The position numbers were made by a program, and so were the translations under genes. A DNA stretch of 64,000 nucleotides from Chlorella sorokiniana (Eukaryota; Chlorophyta; Trebouxiophyceae; Chlorellales; Chlorellaceae): the NCBI GenBank assembly GCA_025917655.1, contig CP084617.1, positions 1,612,001 through 1,676,000 of the forward strand. The letters run 5' to 3'. How positions within the stretch are numbered: position 1 is the first letter of the stretch; every line of letters starts with the position of its first letter. The notes under the pieces were generated by a model that had not been told where the DNA came from, did not search any database, and worked only from the letters and a program-made list of their open reading frames with translations. Positions 22,460 through 34,092 of the stretch are shown here, piece by piece.

Positions 22460-24553
22460 GCGTGTGTGTGCGTGTGTGTGTGGGGTGGTGGTGGTGGTGG
22501 TGGTGGTGATGGGTTGTGTATGAAGGGGGGAGAGAGGGGGAGTGTGTAAGGGCATGGGGATGCCGCGCTGTGTGGTGGCTGGATGCAGCAGGTGAGAGAG
22601 GCGCGGCAGCGGGTGGTGGGGTTGGGGCGGGCGATGGGGGGGGTACGTGGTGGTAGTGGTGTGTGTATGTGGGGGTCCAGCACGACCAACCAAATGAGGC
22701 GCTCTGCAATCCCCCAGCTGAGACTCCTCCCCTGCCCCGTCCGAACACCAGAAGCAAAAGCAGCGAGGGCCACCACGGATGGTGACAGGGGGCGGGAGGC
22801 GCTCCGAGGCCGCGCCGCCGCACCTGAACGCCCTCGCCTTGTCCACCCAGTCGGCCACAAACTCCTCGCCGCTCATCGCCCGGCACCGCGCCGCCAGGTC
22901 GGGTTTCTCCCTGAACAGCGCCGCGAGGCCGATGGGCTGGGGGCGCGCGGCCGGCGGACGAGGCGGCGCCCGTGGAGGAGGTGGCGGCGCCGCCGCTGCC
23001 GGCCGAGGCCTGCGCGGAGAGGGAGCCGGAGCTGGTGGCTGCAGCGTCTGCTGCTGCCGCTGCCGCGGAGGCGGCGGCGGGTTGGTCGGGAAAGTCTTGG
23101 TCCGGGAAGTCGAGGGGGCGGGGGGGGGGGGGAGGGCGTGGTGGGCGCCGCCGGGCCCGGCCGCCAGCGGCGCCAGCTGCGCGTGCGCCACCGCCATGAG
23201 CTCGTCCGGATCGGCGGTGGCCGGCAGCTCCAGCATGGCCATCTGGGCGGTCAGCTCCCGCCCCAGCCACTCCATGCTCTGCTGGATGGCGCTGGACAGG
23301 CCGCCCCCGCTGGCGGTGCGCCCCTCGGGCGAGGTGACGTCGGCGGCGCCGCCGTCCTGCGAGAAAGCCCCGTCGAGCCCGTCGACCCCGCAGCGGGCGG
23401 CTCCAGCGCCGGCAGCGGCGCCGCGCCCGCGGGCAGCGCCGCGGGCTGCGCCGCGGCGGCGGCGCGCCGCGCGGCGGCGCCGCCGCCGTCGGGGCCCGCG
23501 GGGGCGGGGCCGCGCCCAGCGCCGCCAGCGCGCCGTCCCGCACCACCAGCATCTTCTGCAGTACGGCCTGCTGCGCCTGCAGCGCCGCCTGCGCCCCTCG
23601 TTCCCGTTCCAGCTCATCCTCGGCGGCGGCGTGCTGCGCCAGCAGCGCGTCGTTCTTGGCCTGTGGGCGGGCGGAGGGCAGGGGAGGGCGCGGCTCGGGC
23701 AGGGGCAGCAGGCCTGAGAGTGGCAAACCGACGCAAGGAGGCACCACGACTCTTGCGTGTGTGCCGGGGGGGGGCTTGCAGAGGTGGCTTTAATCATTTA
23801 CGGGCTGATGCAGCGTGAGGCCAAGAAGGGGGCGTTGCGAGCACCGCGGGCTGCCGCTGCCCGCCCCCCCCATCGGGCCTCCCCAGCCCCAGCACCCACC
23901 TTCTGCCGCTCCCGGAAGCGCGCTTGCGTCGCCCGGTTGCGCGCCTTGCGCTCCTCCTCGTTGGAAAAGCTGCGCGCGCGGCCGCCCTTGCGCCCTCGCG
24001 CAGCCGCCTGGGAGGCCGGCGGGGTGCTGCCGCCTGCGGCGCCTCCGCCGCCGCCGTTGCCGCCGCCGCCGCCGCCGCATGCTGGCCGCCGCTGTGCAGC
24101 TGCGTCACGGGCACCAGCGTCTGCCCTGGCTGCAGCTGCTCCACCACAATGTGCTGCGTGGGGTACATCAGGCTGGAGGCCGGCTGGAAGGGCGGCGCCG
24201 AGGTGGCGGGCAGCGGCTGGGCGGCGCCGTACGGCGGCAGCATCGACGAGCCAACATCCTCGGCCTTCAGGCCACCCACGCCGTAGCCGGGCGCCGGGGC
24301 ATCAAACCACAGGAAGCCCTGCGCAAACTCGCCGCGCTCGGCCGGCACGCTGGGCCCGCTCCAAAAGAAGTGCCCGCAGGAAAGGCGCCGCCTCCAGGAG
24401 CGGCGGCGGCCATGGGAAGAGCGCCCCCTGCGGCGGCAGGTTCAGGCCCCCGTTGCTGCCTGCGGCAAATGGGCCTTCGTTGAACAGCCCGGGCTGCGAC
24501 GGGAAGCCGGAGCTGCCGCCCCACGGGTCCCCGCTGCCCAGCGTGACGTCCAT
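20440..24553 (-). CDS. bZIP transcription factor
   Basis: This is a sequence-specific DNA-binding factor. The basic region is at the end of exon 1 (24553 to 23900) with ARNRATQARFRERQK, which fits the N-x7-R rule. The zipper follows in exon 2 (23660-22824), beginning AKNDALLAQHAAAEDEL and heptad-rich. Later exons, all with GT donors and CAG acceptors, are 22411-22336, 22070-22023, 21644-21508, 21239-21150, 20955-20847 and 20655 down. They encode a long C-terminal region (for example EELLAAYDAEGGDETLERIL and MSRYLSLFDAAGRVASLRD) of unknown function. The N-terminus is Gly/Pro-rich (MDVTLGSGDPWGG). The frame changes near 24410 and 24355, and again in the GC-rich part of exon 2, so bases are probably missing there. 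The stop is uncertain because more than one frame stays open after 20560. Confidence 0.8.
22426..22508. repeat. GT microsatellite followed by GGT repeat in a bZIP intron
   Basis: This is an interrupted GT run of about 57 bp followed by eight or so GGT units. On the coding strand it is a CA/CCA tract ending close to the splice acceptor of the EELLAAYD exon, so it probably serves as that intron's pyrimidine-rich end. Confidence 0.9.
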
Positions 24554-26314
24554 GCGGCTCTTTCGCCCTCAGGGGGCCCGCTTCAAAGATTTTGCAGACA
24601 ATGCAGCAAGCAGCGTTTCCAGCCGAGGGCCGCCGGGGGAGGGGAAACACGCCGGCCGGCGCTTGAAGCGGTCGACTGAAAGGGAGTCGCTGAGGGTGCA
24701 GACCGCAATTAAACAACTCCAACAAAGGATCGGACGACGAAAGAAGCGCACCCGACGGTGAGTCCGAGGGGGATGCTGTAACCCTTCAGCCGACGTGGCA
24801 TGCATGCAGCCTCAATGCCCTGGACTTGGGGTGCCCTTTGGCGTCCACAGACCCAGACACATCTGTTGTGGGCTTTCAGGCATGCTGCCCGCCGCCCCCT
24901 GCAGAATCCGCAGCCGCTGCCACCCAGCCGGCCTCCAGATGCTCCGCCGCTGCACGCTGCCGCCCGCCACGGTCCCTCCCCCACCCCTCCCCTGTTTCGA
25001 AACTGGACTGCGTCACAAAGTTGCCAATCAGGGCGAGTGATCACATGATGGCGTGCAGGGGCCAAAAATAAGCACATGCGGAGTGCACAGTACCGTTCAA
25101 GCGGCCCCAAGGGAGGGGCGGTCGGCCGTGGCTGGAGGCCCGCCGCGCGGCAAGAGCCTGGCGCGGAGGGGCCCTGGCACGGCCCTCAAGGACTCGTGCA
25201 GCAACCCTTGAGGGGAAGCGAAAAACTGGGATACACGACGGGTTGGAGGCCGGGGTGGGCTGGGCGGCAGGGCAGCAGCCACTGGGTTGGGAAGCTGCCA
25301 GCCGCTGCGCCCTGCCAAGCCAATCATATTGGGATCAATGGCGGTGGGGAGGTGGGGAGGGTGGGTGTGAGAAGGGTGGGGAGGTGGGGGTGGGGAGGGC
25401 GGGCGGGGAGGAATTGCAGTGGGCTGGGGAGCAGGGGCCACCCACATGCAAGTGCCAGCAGCGCCGCCCAGCAGCAGGGCAGAGCATTGCTGGGCAGGGC
25501 GGGGAGACGGTGCCAGCAGGCGCGGCGGGGGGTGGGAGACAGGGCGGAAGACGGGAGGAGGAAATCCCCCTGCCGGAGGCTTCGCAGTTGGGGTGGGGGT
25601 GGGGGCTGGCGGGGTGAGGATGGGGTGAGGGGGTGGCGGTGGTTGTTGGGGGAGGGGGGCCCAACAATGGGCAGCACACTGTGCCCAACCGAGGCAAACT
25701 GGGGCGCAATGGCGGCGTGGTATGCAAAGCATGCAAAGCATTTGGCCTCGTTCGTTGCGACGCTGAGTGGCGGCGGGAGGGCGCCGCCGCCCAGCTGGAA
25801 CGGCTTGCAGCACATTGGACGATTGGAGGGAGGGGGGGGCAGGGGACTGCACTTGCACAGAAGGGGGCACAGGGGGAATAATACACGGGCCACCGGCGGC
25901 TGCCGCTGCATGGCAGTGGCAGCGGCGGGGGCGACAGGCACGCAGCGAGAAGGAAGGAGGTTGAGGGAGGGTTTGCAACGGCGGCCCTGCGAGCTGCGGG
26001 TCTGCTGTTCGTTCGTTTGCTTTCGCAGGCGGAAAGCTCGAAAGGGAGGCAGTGCTTTGTGGTGCTATGCCGTGTCCGAGGGCTGAGAGAGTGTGGGGGC
26101 GGGGCGTAAAAGTGTTTTCGGGTTTTCGTCTCAGGGAGAGAGGCTGTCTTTTGGAGGGCGGGCTCCCCAGCAGCAGCCTTTGCTGGGGTCCCCACAGCAG
26201 CCGCAGCGGCAGCGGGACGCCAGCCAGCACCCAGCCGAGGATGCGCCGGGCGTTCCGCCGGCGGCGGCGACGACGGCGTCCAGCGGCAGCTCACAAGAGC
26301 CCCTCGGCGGCGGC
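24554..26314. other. bZIP upstream region and RRM-gene 3' flank
   Basis: About 1.76 kb without recognised exons separates the bZIP start from the stop of the RRM gene; both are on the minus strand. It must contain the bZIP promoter and 5' UTR and the RRM 3' UTR. The 25070-25960 part is very G-rich on the plus strand with GGGTGGGG runs and long open frames on both strands that carry no recognisable domain. Confidence 0.4.
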
Positions 26315-29300
26315 TCAGTGCCGCTTGGAGGGGGCGACCTTGATGCGCTGGCCGGCAAAGGGGCCAAACAGCACCTGCGGCAAGGGGGGCATGGCGGGGA
26401 GCGAGCGGCACTCGGGTGCAGGGTGAGCGGCGCTCCTGCTCGCAGGCATGGCATGGGCCGACCCTGCAGCAGCCAGGGGCACACGCCCCGGCAGGGCTGG
26501 GCAGGCAGGCAGCCGGCGGCTCCGCGACGGCCGCCCGCTGCCTCCCTCGCTCAGCAAACGGGCCCGCGGCACCAAGCCAACTCACACGCTCAGCACCCCA
26601 CCACCACCACAACACACACACTCAGCGCTCGTCCGTCTCCCCCACACCACCCACCACCCACCACCACAGACACACACACAACTGCTGGTGCATTTGCTGT
26701 CCCCCCCCCCCCACCGCCCGCCACCCCCCACCTGCTGGTTCATCTGCTGCATGGCCACGGTGGCGTAAAGGGGTGGGCGTAGGACACAAAGCCGTAGCCG
26801 CGAGACAGGTTGGACCCCTTGTCCTTGATGACCTGCATGGGTGTGTGTGGGGGAGAGCGTGTGTGTGCGTGTGTATCTGTGCGCGCAAGCTGAAGCTTCT
26901 TTTGGCGTAGGTGGCGTTGGCGGTGTCAGCGTGCAACAGCCGGGCGTCGGCCCCACTGCCCCGCCACCACCGCTTCCTCTGCCCCCACAGTTTACCCCCC
27001 CCCCCCCCGCTCCAAGGGTCTCGGTGGCGGCGCCGCCCAGCTGCCACCCCTTCCTCCCCCCATACTCCCCCTCTTCCCCCGCCAACACTCCCCCTCTTTC
27101 CCCCACATACTCCCCCGCTCCCCCCCCGTACTACCCCCTCTCCCCCCCACATACTCCCCCTCTCCCCCTCCCCCATACTCCCCCTCTTCCCCCTCATACT
27201 CCCCCCTCTCCCCCTCTTCCCCCAATGCCCCCCCCTTCTTCCAAGCGCCTCGCCTGCACGTGGGTGATGGGGCCGAAGGGCGCAAAGGCCACCATCAGCA
27301 GGTACTCGTCCACCGAGGCCGGCAGGTTGCCCACGTACACCGTGGAGACGGCGCCGTCGGCGGCCGGCGGGGGTGGGCTGCGGGGCGGGGCGGGGCGGGG
27401 TGGGGGTGGAGGGGGTGTGATGGAGGGCGGAGCGCGGAGCAGCGTGAAGAGGCAGGCCAGCACGGGGGCCCCTGAGCGCCCGGCTTCAAAAAGAACCAGG
27501 GACTGCATGCTCTGCTGTGAAGGGGCTCTGCGCCCGGCGAACGTGGCCGCGGCACAGGGCGCAGCGCAGCGGCCGCTTTGCGGCATGGCGGCGGCGGCGG
27601 CGGCGCGGGGCCGCACCCAGTGCGCCGCCCATGTCGTGCTGGCTGCCGCCCTCCTCGCTGCTGCTCATCGCGCGGTTGTTCATCTCTGCGTCGCAAGGGT
27701 TAAGGTGGGGGGTGGTTGTTAGGGTAAGCGGCGGGGGCAGGGTGGGGAGGTGGTTAGCATAAGCGGCGGGGGGCAGGAACCGGCGGGCGGTTGGTGGGTG
27801 GGCCAGGGGATGGCAGCCAGGCAGAAGCTACCCGTAGAGGCGGGTGGACCGGAGCGAGGCGGCCGGGTGCTCTGCCCAGCTTGGTTGGGGTGAGGCTGGC
27901 GCCTGGCAGGCCAGCAGGGTGCAGATAGCCGGCAGCGCGAGCGCCAGCAGAAGGGGCCCCCACCTGTGGTGCTCATGTCGGCCGAAGCAGCTGCCTCCAG
28001 CGCGGCGGCGGCGGCGCCGCCCGCCGAAGCCTGCGGCGTGCCGGCAGCGGCGGCCGCCGCGGCATGCAGCGTCTGCAGGGGGGTTGGGGGGGCGGCGGCG
28101 GCGGCGCCGCCGCCGCCGCCGCCGCGGCCGCGCCACCCTCGGGGGCTGCCAGCGGGCGCGTGGTCCCGGTTGTTGTCCTGCTCAGCCGCCGCCGCCTCAG
28201 CGGCCTCCAGGCTCGCCTGGCGGCCGCCGCTGCCGCTGGAGCCGGCGCTGTCGGAGCGGGCAGGCGGCGGCGCAGCGCCGCCGCCGCCGCCGCCGCGCGC
28301 GGGCGACAGGGTGCCGGAGCCGGCGGGCGAGGCGCGGGCGGCGGCGGGGGCGGGGCGGAGGGGCCGGAGGCCGCCACCGGCCGCTGCGCGGCCGGGCGCC
28401 GCCGCCGTGCATGGGGCGGGTGCCGCCGCTGTTGCGTGCAGGGGGTGCTGGTAGACCATGTAGCCGGGCGCGGTGCCCGCCCACTGCTGCATCTGCACGG
28501 GCGGCGGCGCAGGCGGCTTGTGGGCAAGCCTTGTGAAGAGCGGCAGCGGCGGGTGCCACACAGCGGAAGAGCTGCGCCCTTTCTTCCTGTCCGGGCCCCC
28601 TGTTCAGCCCCACCAGCCCTGCGCCCCCCCCCCCCCCACCCCTTCGCCAAAACAATAACAACAACCAACGCCAAAACAACAACAAGACACAACAAAAACC
28701 CACCGCAAAACATCAGCTCTGATCAACAAACAAACAAACAATCAACCAACTGAATCGACTGCAGGCGGCCCGCCCACCTGCTGCATGTAGGGCGCCCACT
28801 GCGCCATCACCGGCTGGCCGCCCATGCCGCCCGCCACGCCCCCGCATACACCCCTGGCACCTGCTGGTAGGCGGCGGCGGCGGCAACGGGGCTGGCTGGC
28901 ATGGCCATGAAGCCCCCGCCGGGCTGCGCGGTGTGTGTGGGGGGAGGGAGGGGAGGGGCGGTGCTAATGCGCAGGAAGGATGGGAGGGGTGTTGCTTGTG
29001 TGTGAAGGATGAGAGGGGTGGTGCTAGTGCGCAGGAAAGATGAGACGAGATGTGCTTGTTCTGTGTTTTGAGGTGTGTTGAGCTGTCTGGTGCGGTTGCG
29101 CTCAAGCGGAACTCGGTGTGCGAATGTCTTGCCAGCCCTGTGCGCGAGCCAGCTGCGGCGGCGGCGGGCGGCCCACCTGCGGTACCATGCGCCCCATCAT
29201 GCCGGCGGCGGCCTGGTACTGCCCTTGGTACTGCATGGCGGCCTGGTACTGCGCGTAGGCGGGCATGCCCGGCGGCGGAGGCGAGGCGGCGGCGGCAGCG

Positions 29301-29346
29301 CCGGGCGGCACCGCCGCCCACGGCACTTGGGCACCGCTGGGAGACC
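26315..29346 (-). CDS. RRM-domain RNA-binding protein
   Basis: Exons on the minus strand: 29177-29346 (Met/Gln/Tyr-rich, with YAQYQAAMQYQGQYQ), 28778-28923, 27964-28492 (MQQWAGTAPGYMVYQHPLHA, then Ala/Gly/Pro-rich), 27685 down, about 27385-27254 with RNP2 (TVYVGNLPASVDEYL), 26832-26732 with RNP1 (SRGYGFVSYA, then AMQQMNQQ), and 26374-26315 (LFGPFAGQRIKVAPSKRH, stop). One RRM thus spans two exons joined by an apparent GC-AG intron. The Met/Gln-rich linkers resemble plant RBP45/47 and UBP1 type proteins, but only one RRM is clear. After RNP1 the frame needs one base in the G run at 26770-26773, and one near 28835. The 5' end is unclear: its first exon here opens with a splice acceptor, not an ATG. 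Confidence 0.75.
28650..28750. other. A-rich intron segment with CAAA repeats
   Basis: About 100 bp of unusually A/C-rich sequence with AACAACAA and CAAACAAACAAA runs lies in the RRM-gene intron between 28493 and 28777. On the coding strand it is T/G-rich. It contrasts sharply with the GC-rich flanks and shows no coding sign. Confidence 0.6.
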
Positions 29347-29539
29347 CTGCAAAAGGGGGGGTGTGTGTGTGTGGGGAGGCGCAGCAGCCGATGAACCAGC
29401 GTGCGTGTGGTGGCGGGAAAGCAGGGAAGCGCCTGTGCAGGCAGCAGCGACGGGGCAGGAGGCGAAGGGCAGAGCAGGGCTCCCTGTGTCAACTTCTGCC
29501 ACTTGCAGCGGCTGCGGCGGCTGCGGCGGCGGCGCTCAC

Positions 29540-32374
29540 CCAGCCCCCACCCGACCAGGTGCTGCTGCTGGGGTCGGCCCGCGGCGCCCGGCTGCGGCGG
29601 GTTCTCCCGAATCGCCTGCATGTGGTGCAGCAGCGCCGCCGAGAACCCGGAAGGCAGGGGCAGCGCGGCGGCGGCCCCATCGGCATCGGCAGCGGCGGCG
29701 CGGCGGGCTGCCGCCGCAGCCGCAGCAGCCGCGCCGCCGCCGCCGCCGCGGCTGGCGCCGCCGCTGGCTCCCGTGTGCGCCGCGAGGGCGCGCTGCCACC
29801 GCTGCTGATGCTGTTCTGGCGGCTGGCCGCGCCCAGGGAGGGCGGCGGGGGCGGCGCCGCCGTCCGCGTGGCCGTTGGCGGCGAGGGGCGTGGCCTGGTG
29901 AACCGCAGGCGCCGCCTCCACCGCCTCCGCCGCCTCTGCTGCCGCGGTCGGCGCTGCAGGCTCCTCGCTCAAGCTCAAGCGCGAGAGGCCGTCCGCCGCC
30001 GCCTCGGCGCCGTTTGCCGGCGACAGCTGCAGGCAGGCCAGCTGCCCGGCGGCGTCGCCCGCCGCCAGCCGCCCCCGGCAGCCAGAGCAGGGCGGTGACG
30101 GCGGCGGGGGCGGCGGACAGGCGGGCCAGCGCGGTGGGGGCCAGCACGCGCCGCGGCGCAGCTGGCGGCAGTCGAAGAGCGCCACCTCGCCACAGCTGTT
30201 GGCGGTGGCCTGCAGCAGCGGGGCAACGGGTTGAGTGTGGTGAGCGCGCAGGGGGGCTGGGGGTGGGCTGGGATGGGTGCGAGTGAGTGGTTGTGTGTTT
30301 GCGTGCAAGACAAGGGAAGAAGAGCAGGAGGGGAGCGGAAGGGGGAGCGGAGGGGGAGCAGCTGCCGCGCACCAGCCGGGCACAAGCGTTGCCAGGCAGC
30401 AAACATGGTATCGTCAGCAGCAAAGAGGAGGGCAAGAGGCGGCAGGAGGGCAGGAACGAGCAGGAGGGGCGGGAGGGGGCAGGCAGCAAAGAGCATGGCA
30501 TCATCAGCAGCAAAGAGAAGAACGAGAGGGGGCGGGGGAGCGGAGGCGGCGCACCAGCAGCGGCCCGTCTGGCTGGAAGGCGGCGGCGGTGAGGGCGGAG
30601 CGCGCCTCGTGGCCGCAGCACACGATGCTGGCGCCGCTCTCCGCGCCCGAGGGGTCCCCAGGTCCCTGCACCACCACATTGACAGGAGCAGCAATGATTG
30701 ATTAGTGGACATGTTGAATGAACGAGGGCAAAAACACATGTCTGCTGTAGTTCACAAGAGGACAAGAACATATCTGCTGTCGTATCTGCTGTTTCGGAGC
30801 AGCGTGGAAAGAACTCCGCGCGTTTTGGCCCGCCGGTGCCAGGCCCCCCCAGCAGCCGGGCAGGGGCCGGGCCGGCCAGGGGATGCAAAGGGGGCACAGC
30901 AGCAGCACGGAAGCAAAGCATGCCACCTTGCACGACTGCGCAGGGCGGCTGTGGGCGACGGACGCATGCCTCTGCCGCCGCCGCGCAGGTGCAACGATTG
31001 CTGGAACCCTGGGAGAGTGTTTGCGCGGCACAAATCGCTGGGCTTTGGATCGCCGCGCAAGCCGCATCAGAACCCGCTCACCAGACGGAGCAGTCGGCGC
31101 CGTCGGCGGCTGCCAGGTAGCGGCCGCCCGGGTGCCACGCGAGCACCTCCACCGCGGCGTCAAAGCCTTGCAGCAGCAGCGGCGGCGGCGGGGCGCCGCC
31201 GTTGGCGGCTGCCGACAGGGGGCCCAGGTCCCAGCAGCGCACCTGCAAGGCCAGGCGGAGCGCGGGGCGGAAATCGATGGAAGTGTCAGTGCAGCGGGGT
31301 GACAAGAAAGGGGGATCACAAGCCAGCTGACGATATGACCCCTCCGCAGGAGCAGCGCGAAAAGCGGGGCAACAGCTTCGAATAGCGGCTGCCAGCCGCA
31401 GCACCCAGCCAGGCCTCAAAACGGCAACAGGGCCCAGCCGGGACAACCGAACAGGGGGAAGGCGTAGCCAGGCGCAGCAGCGCCGCACCTCCTTGTCAGA
31501 GCAGCTTGCGGCGAGCAGCGGCGCGGTCGGCGAGGCCGCGAGCCGCAGGAAGGATGTGCCTGGCTGGGGGCTGGGCAGCACGGGGCCATCCGCCCGCCGC
31601 CGGCCGTCCATGTATGCAGGGCGCTGGGGGTGCTGGCCACCAGGGTGTCGCCCACCCAGGTCAGCTGCTGCACCGGCGCGGGCAGCGGCCCGATGAGCCG
31701 CCGCCGCCGCCCCGCCTCGTCCAACACGTGCACGTAGCTGCAGCAGGGCAGCAGCAGTAGCAGGGTGTGCAAGGAGGCACATGCGGCGTGTGCGTCCGGC
31801 AGGCTGGCAGGTGGGCGCAGAGCGCCGCGACGAGCCGCTGCCGCCGCTCTCGGCCTGCCGGGGCATGCAGCCCGACGGCCGGCCCGAGAGCCGTGCACGG
31901 CTTGCTCCGTGGTTCGGCGAGCATGCCCGGGCCGCACCAGGGCGCCCGCGGACAAAGGCGTGACGTCATGGCAGCAAAAGGCGTGCAAAAGTGCTCACCA
32001 GCCTTGGGCAGCAGCAACGACGCCAGCCTCCTCCTGGCACGTGATGCTCGACAAGGAGCCGCCTGGTTGCTCCTCTCCAAGCTCCAGGGCTTCTGGAGAA
32101 GGGTTTGGCCCGGCCGGCAGCGGCAGCCGCTGCAGCTGACGCCCCCTGCCATGAGGAGCGCGCTGCCATCGGGGTTGCAGGCCAGCAGGCCGCTGCTAGA
32201 GGCTTCAGTCGCGAGCTCCGACACCGGCGTGCCCAAGTCGTGCTCCGCAAACAGCATGGTGGCGCCATGCTGTTGCACCACTGCTACTTGGTTGCCAGCC
32301 CTGGCAATGTCCACTATGGCCGACCCCGCCCGCACGTGCTGCGAGCACAGGCTCAAACATGGGGTGGAGAGCAT
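29540..32374 (-). CDS. WD40-repeat protein
   Basis: This is a beta-propeller scaffold protein; partners are unknown. Exons on the minus strand: from about 32338 (AGSAIVDIARAGNQVAVVQQ, then NPDGSALLMAGG), 31489-31737 (YVHVLDEAGRR, QQLTWVGDTLVASTPSALHTW), 31082-31242 (VRCWDLGPL, then VEVLAWHPGGRYLAAADGAD ending in a Trp split by the intron), 30555-30665 (CCGHEARSALTAAAFQPDG) and from about 30208 to 29540 (NSCGEVALFDCRQL, then AAGDAAGQLACLQL and a low-complexity tail). The W-D, G-H and W-H-P-x-G signatures fit WD40 blades. One base appears missing near 31595, near 30655 and twice near 30090-30150, always in G/C runs. The start is uncertain; the ATG at 32374 is the nearest in frame. The last exon ends with a donor whose phase fits the first RRM-gene exon. 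Confidence 0.75.
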
Positions 32375-33296
32375 CCCCCAGGCCTGATGCTAGCTCCAGC
32401 GGGGGTCCCTCAACTCGGCCTGACCACTGCAGGCTGCCGCAGGTGCTGTCGGCTCCTCACAAGTAAGGGTTCACTCGATAATAGATGGTTATACGAGCAT
32501 ACGGGGCGGAAAGCGCCGGCAAGAATCCTGCTGTGCCTCCGCAGCACGCCAACAGAACCCTGCCTCTTTCCCACGCATTGAACTGACCCAGGCCAAGGCC
32601 AGAACACCGATTCGCCCGCAGAAGCGACGCATCGGCACGGTTCCAGGACCGGCAGTGCAGCGACGACGGCGGCAGCCAGCCGATGCGCACCGATGGCTGC
32701 TCCTCTCCTGCGGCATGCTCTGTGCGGCAGCTTGCCAGCTGTGGTTACCTGGACAGTTGCACAGAACATGCCCAGCGCAGGAACCAGGCAGAAAGAAAGC
32801 GGGAAGGGGAGCACGAGCAGGGAAGAAAGGGAAGAAAGGAAGGAGGCGCCAGCCGCACTGCCTGTGCACTGCGGGGTAGCATCATGCGGGGGCGTAGTAG
32901 GGGCCCTGCAAGCAAGCAGGGGGTGGCAGGAGTGCACTGAGGTGAGCCCAAACGCGTCTATGGTGGTCATGGAGCGGGGGTGGGGCACGGACAGTGTCGT
33001 CACAGCCAACGGCAACCACCCGCCGCAGCCGCTGCCTCTGCGCAGTGCACGGCTCCGTTGCATGTCAGGACCCGCCCTGCCGGACGCCCTGCCTCTCCAC
33101 AGCCCCCTCCCCCTCTCCTCTTTTCCAATCCTCCCGAAGCATAGACTTATGCCCCACCCCCACCTGCCACACCCGCTTACCCCCACCCCACACACACGCA
33201 AGCACACCACTACACACACACCACCACCACCCCCACCTGCTGGTTCATCTGCTATGCCCCCCCCACACACACACAACCCCCCAGCTCACCATGCGC
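32375..33296. other. Region between the WD40 gene and the unknown minus gene
   Basis: No exon was recognised with confidence. It should contain the WD40 promoter and the 3' part of the unknown gene that starts near 34092, possibly including its last exon. Around 32750-32860 there is a purine-rich AAGGAAGAAAGG stretch, and 33170-33290 is CA-rich. Confidence 0.35.
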
Positions 33297-34092
33297 TCCT
33301 GCGCCCACCGCTTCCAGTGCAGGTGGGAGTTGAACATGCGCTCCCACGAGTGGTCCGTCAGCACCGGCCGCCCCTTGACCCAGGTGCGGGGCGGCACGCC
33401 GCGCAGCGCCTCGCGCCGCCCGCGCAGCCTCGTCGCAGCACGACAGCACGTACTCGCGGCTGCGAGGAAGGTTGGGAAGGGTGTGTGTGTGTGTGAAGAA
33501 GCGAGACCAGGAAGTCAGCGGTTGAAAGGGTGAGGCAATGCTGGCGGAGGAAACGGGGGAGAAAGATTGTTTGTTGGGGGGACGGAAGCGGGGGTCGGAT
33601 TGGTCGGTGCCCAGGGAGGGGCCTTGGGATGGCGGGGCTCCACACCGGGCCGGCCAGCAAGGGGGCGTGCTGCAGCACCGAGGCAGCTTCCCAGGGCCCC
33701 AACGAGCGTCGCTTGTACTGCCAGGAGCCTCACTTGTACTTGCGTGGTCGGACCTCGGTGCCGAGGAAGCGGCCGGGCAGGCTCAGCATCGCGACCGCCA
33801 GCTGGGGCACAGCAGGTTGGGGTGGGGCCAGGAGGGAGCAGGTGGATGGGCGTGGTCGGGAGCTTCATGCAGAGAACGGAGCTGTGGCGGTGCCCCACCG
33901 ATCAGCAGCAGACCAGTAGCTGAGCAAAGGGTCAGCAAGGAGGAAAGCTCAGCAGGGAAACGTCAGAGGAAGCGGGGGTGGGCAGCGTGCGGCGGCTCAC
34001 GTGCGCCCCGCAAAGTAGACTTTGAAGAAGTCGGGGTTGGCGTGCGGCACCGAGGCCGGCCCCATGTAGGGCGTCCCCAGGAAGTTGGCCAT
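33297..34092 (-). CDS. Unknown protein with FFKVYFAG and DHSWERMF motifs
   Basis: Not recognised. Three exons are supported: 34001-34092 (MANFLGTPYMGPASVPHANP and FFKVYFAG), 33734-33801 (LAVAMLSLPGRFLGTEVRP) and 33297-33459 (REYVLSCCDEAARAA, then VLTDHSWERMFNSHLHWKRW and AQERM). Donors are GTGAG and acceptors CAG. The second and third join in phase. The first needs one extra G in the GGGG run near 34005, and the third changes frame near 33425. The aromatic- and charge-rich C-terminal part looks like a real globular domain. The gene probably continues below 33297, where a clean GTGAGC donor lies, but the next exon was not found. An upstream exon beyond 34092 is also possible. Confidence 0.5.

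Noticed and set aside
22266-23797. Two overlapping 470-490-codon minus-strand frames
   Set aside because: They join bZIP exon 2 to intron sequence rich in CA repeats. Open frames of this length are common here because GC-rich sequence contains few stops.
25097-26230. 377-codon Pro-rich minus-strand frame
   Set aside because: Low-complexity proline and serine in a G-rich intergenic region, with several competing frames and no motif.
28713-30933. Very long minus-strand frames through the WD40 and RRM region
   Set aside because: Only parts match domains. The rest is intron, recognisable by GTGAG/GTGGG donors, CA-rich tracts and CAG acceptors.
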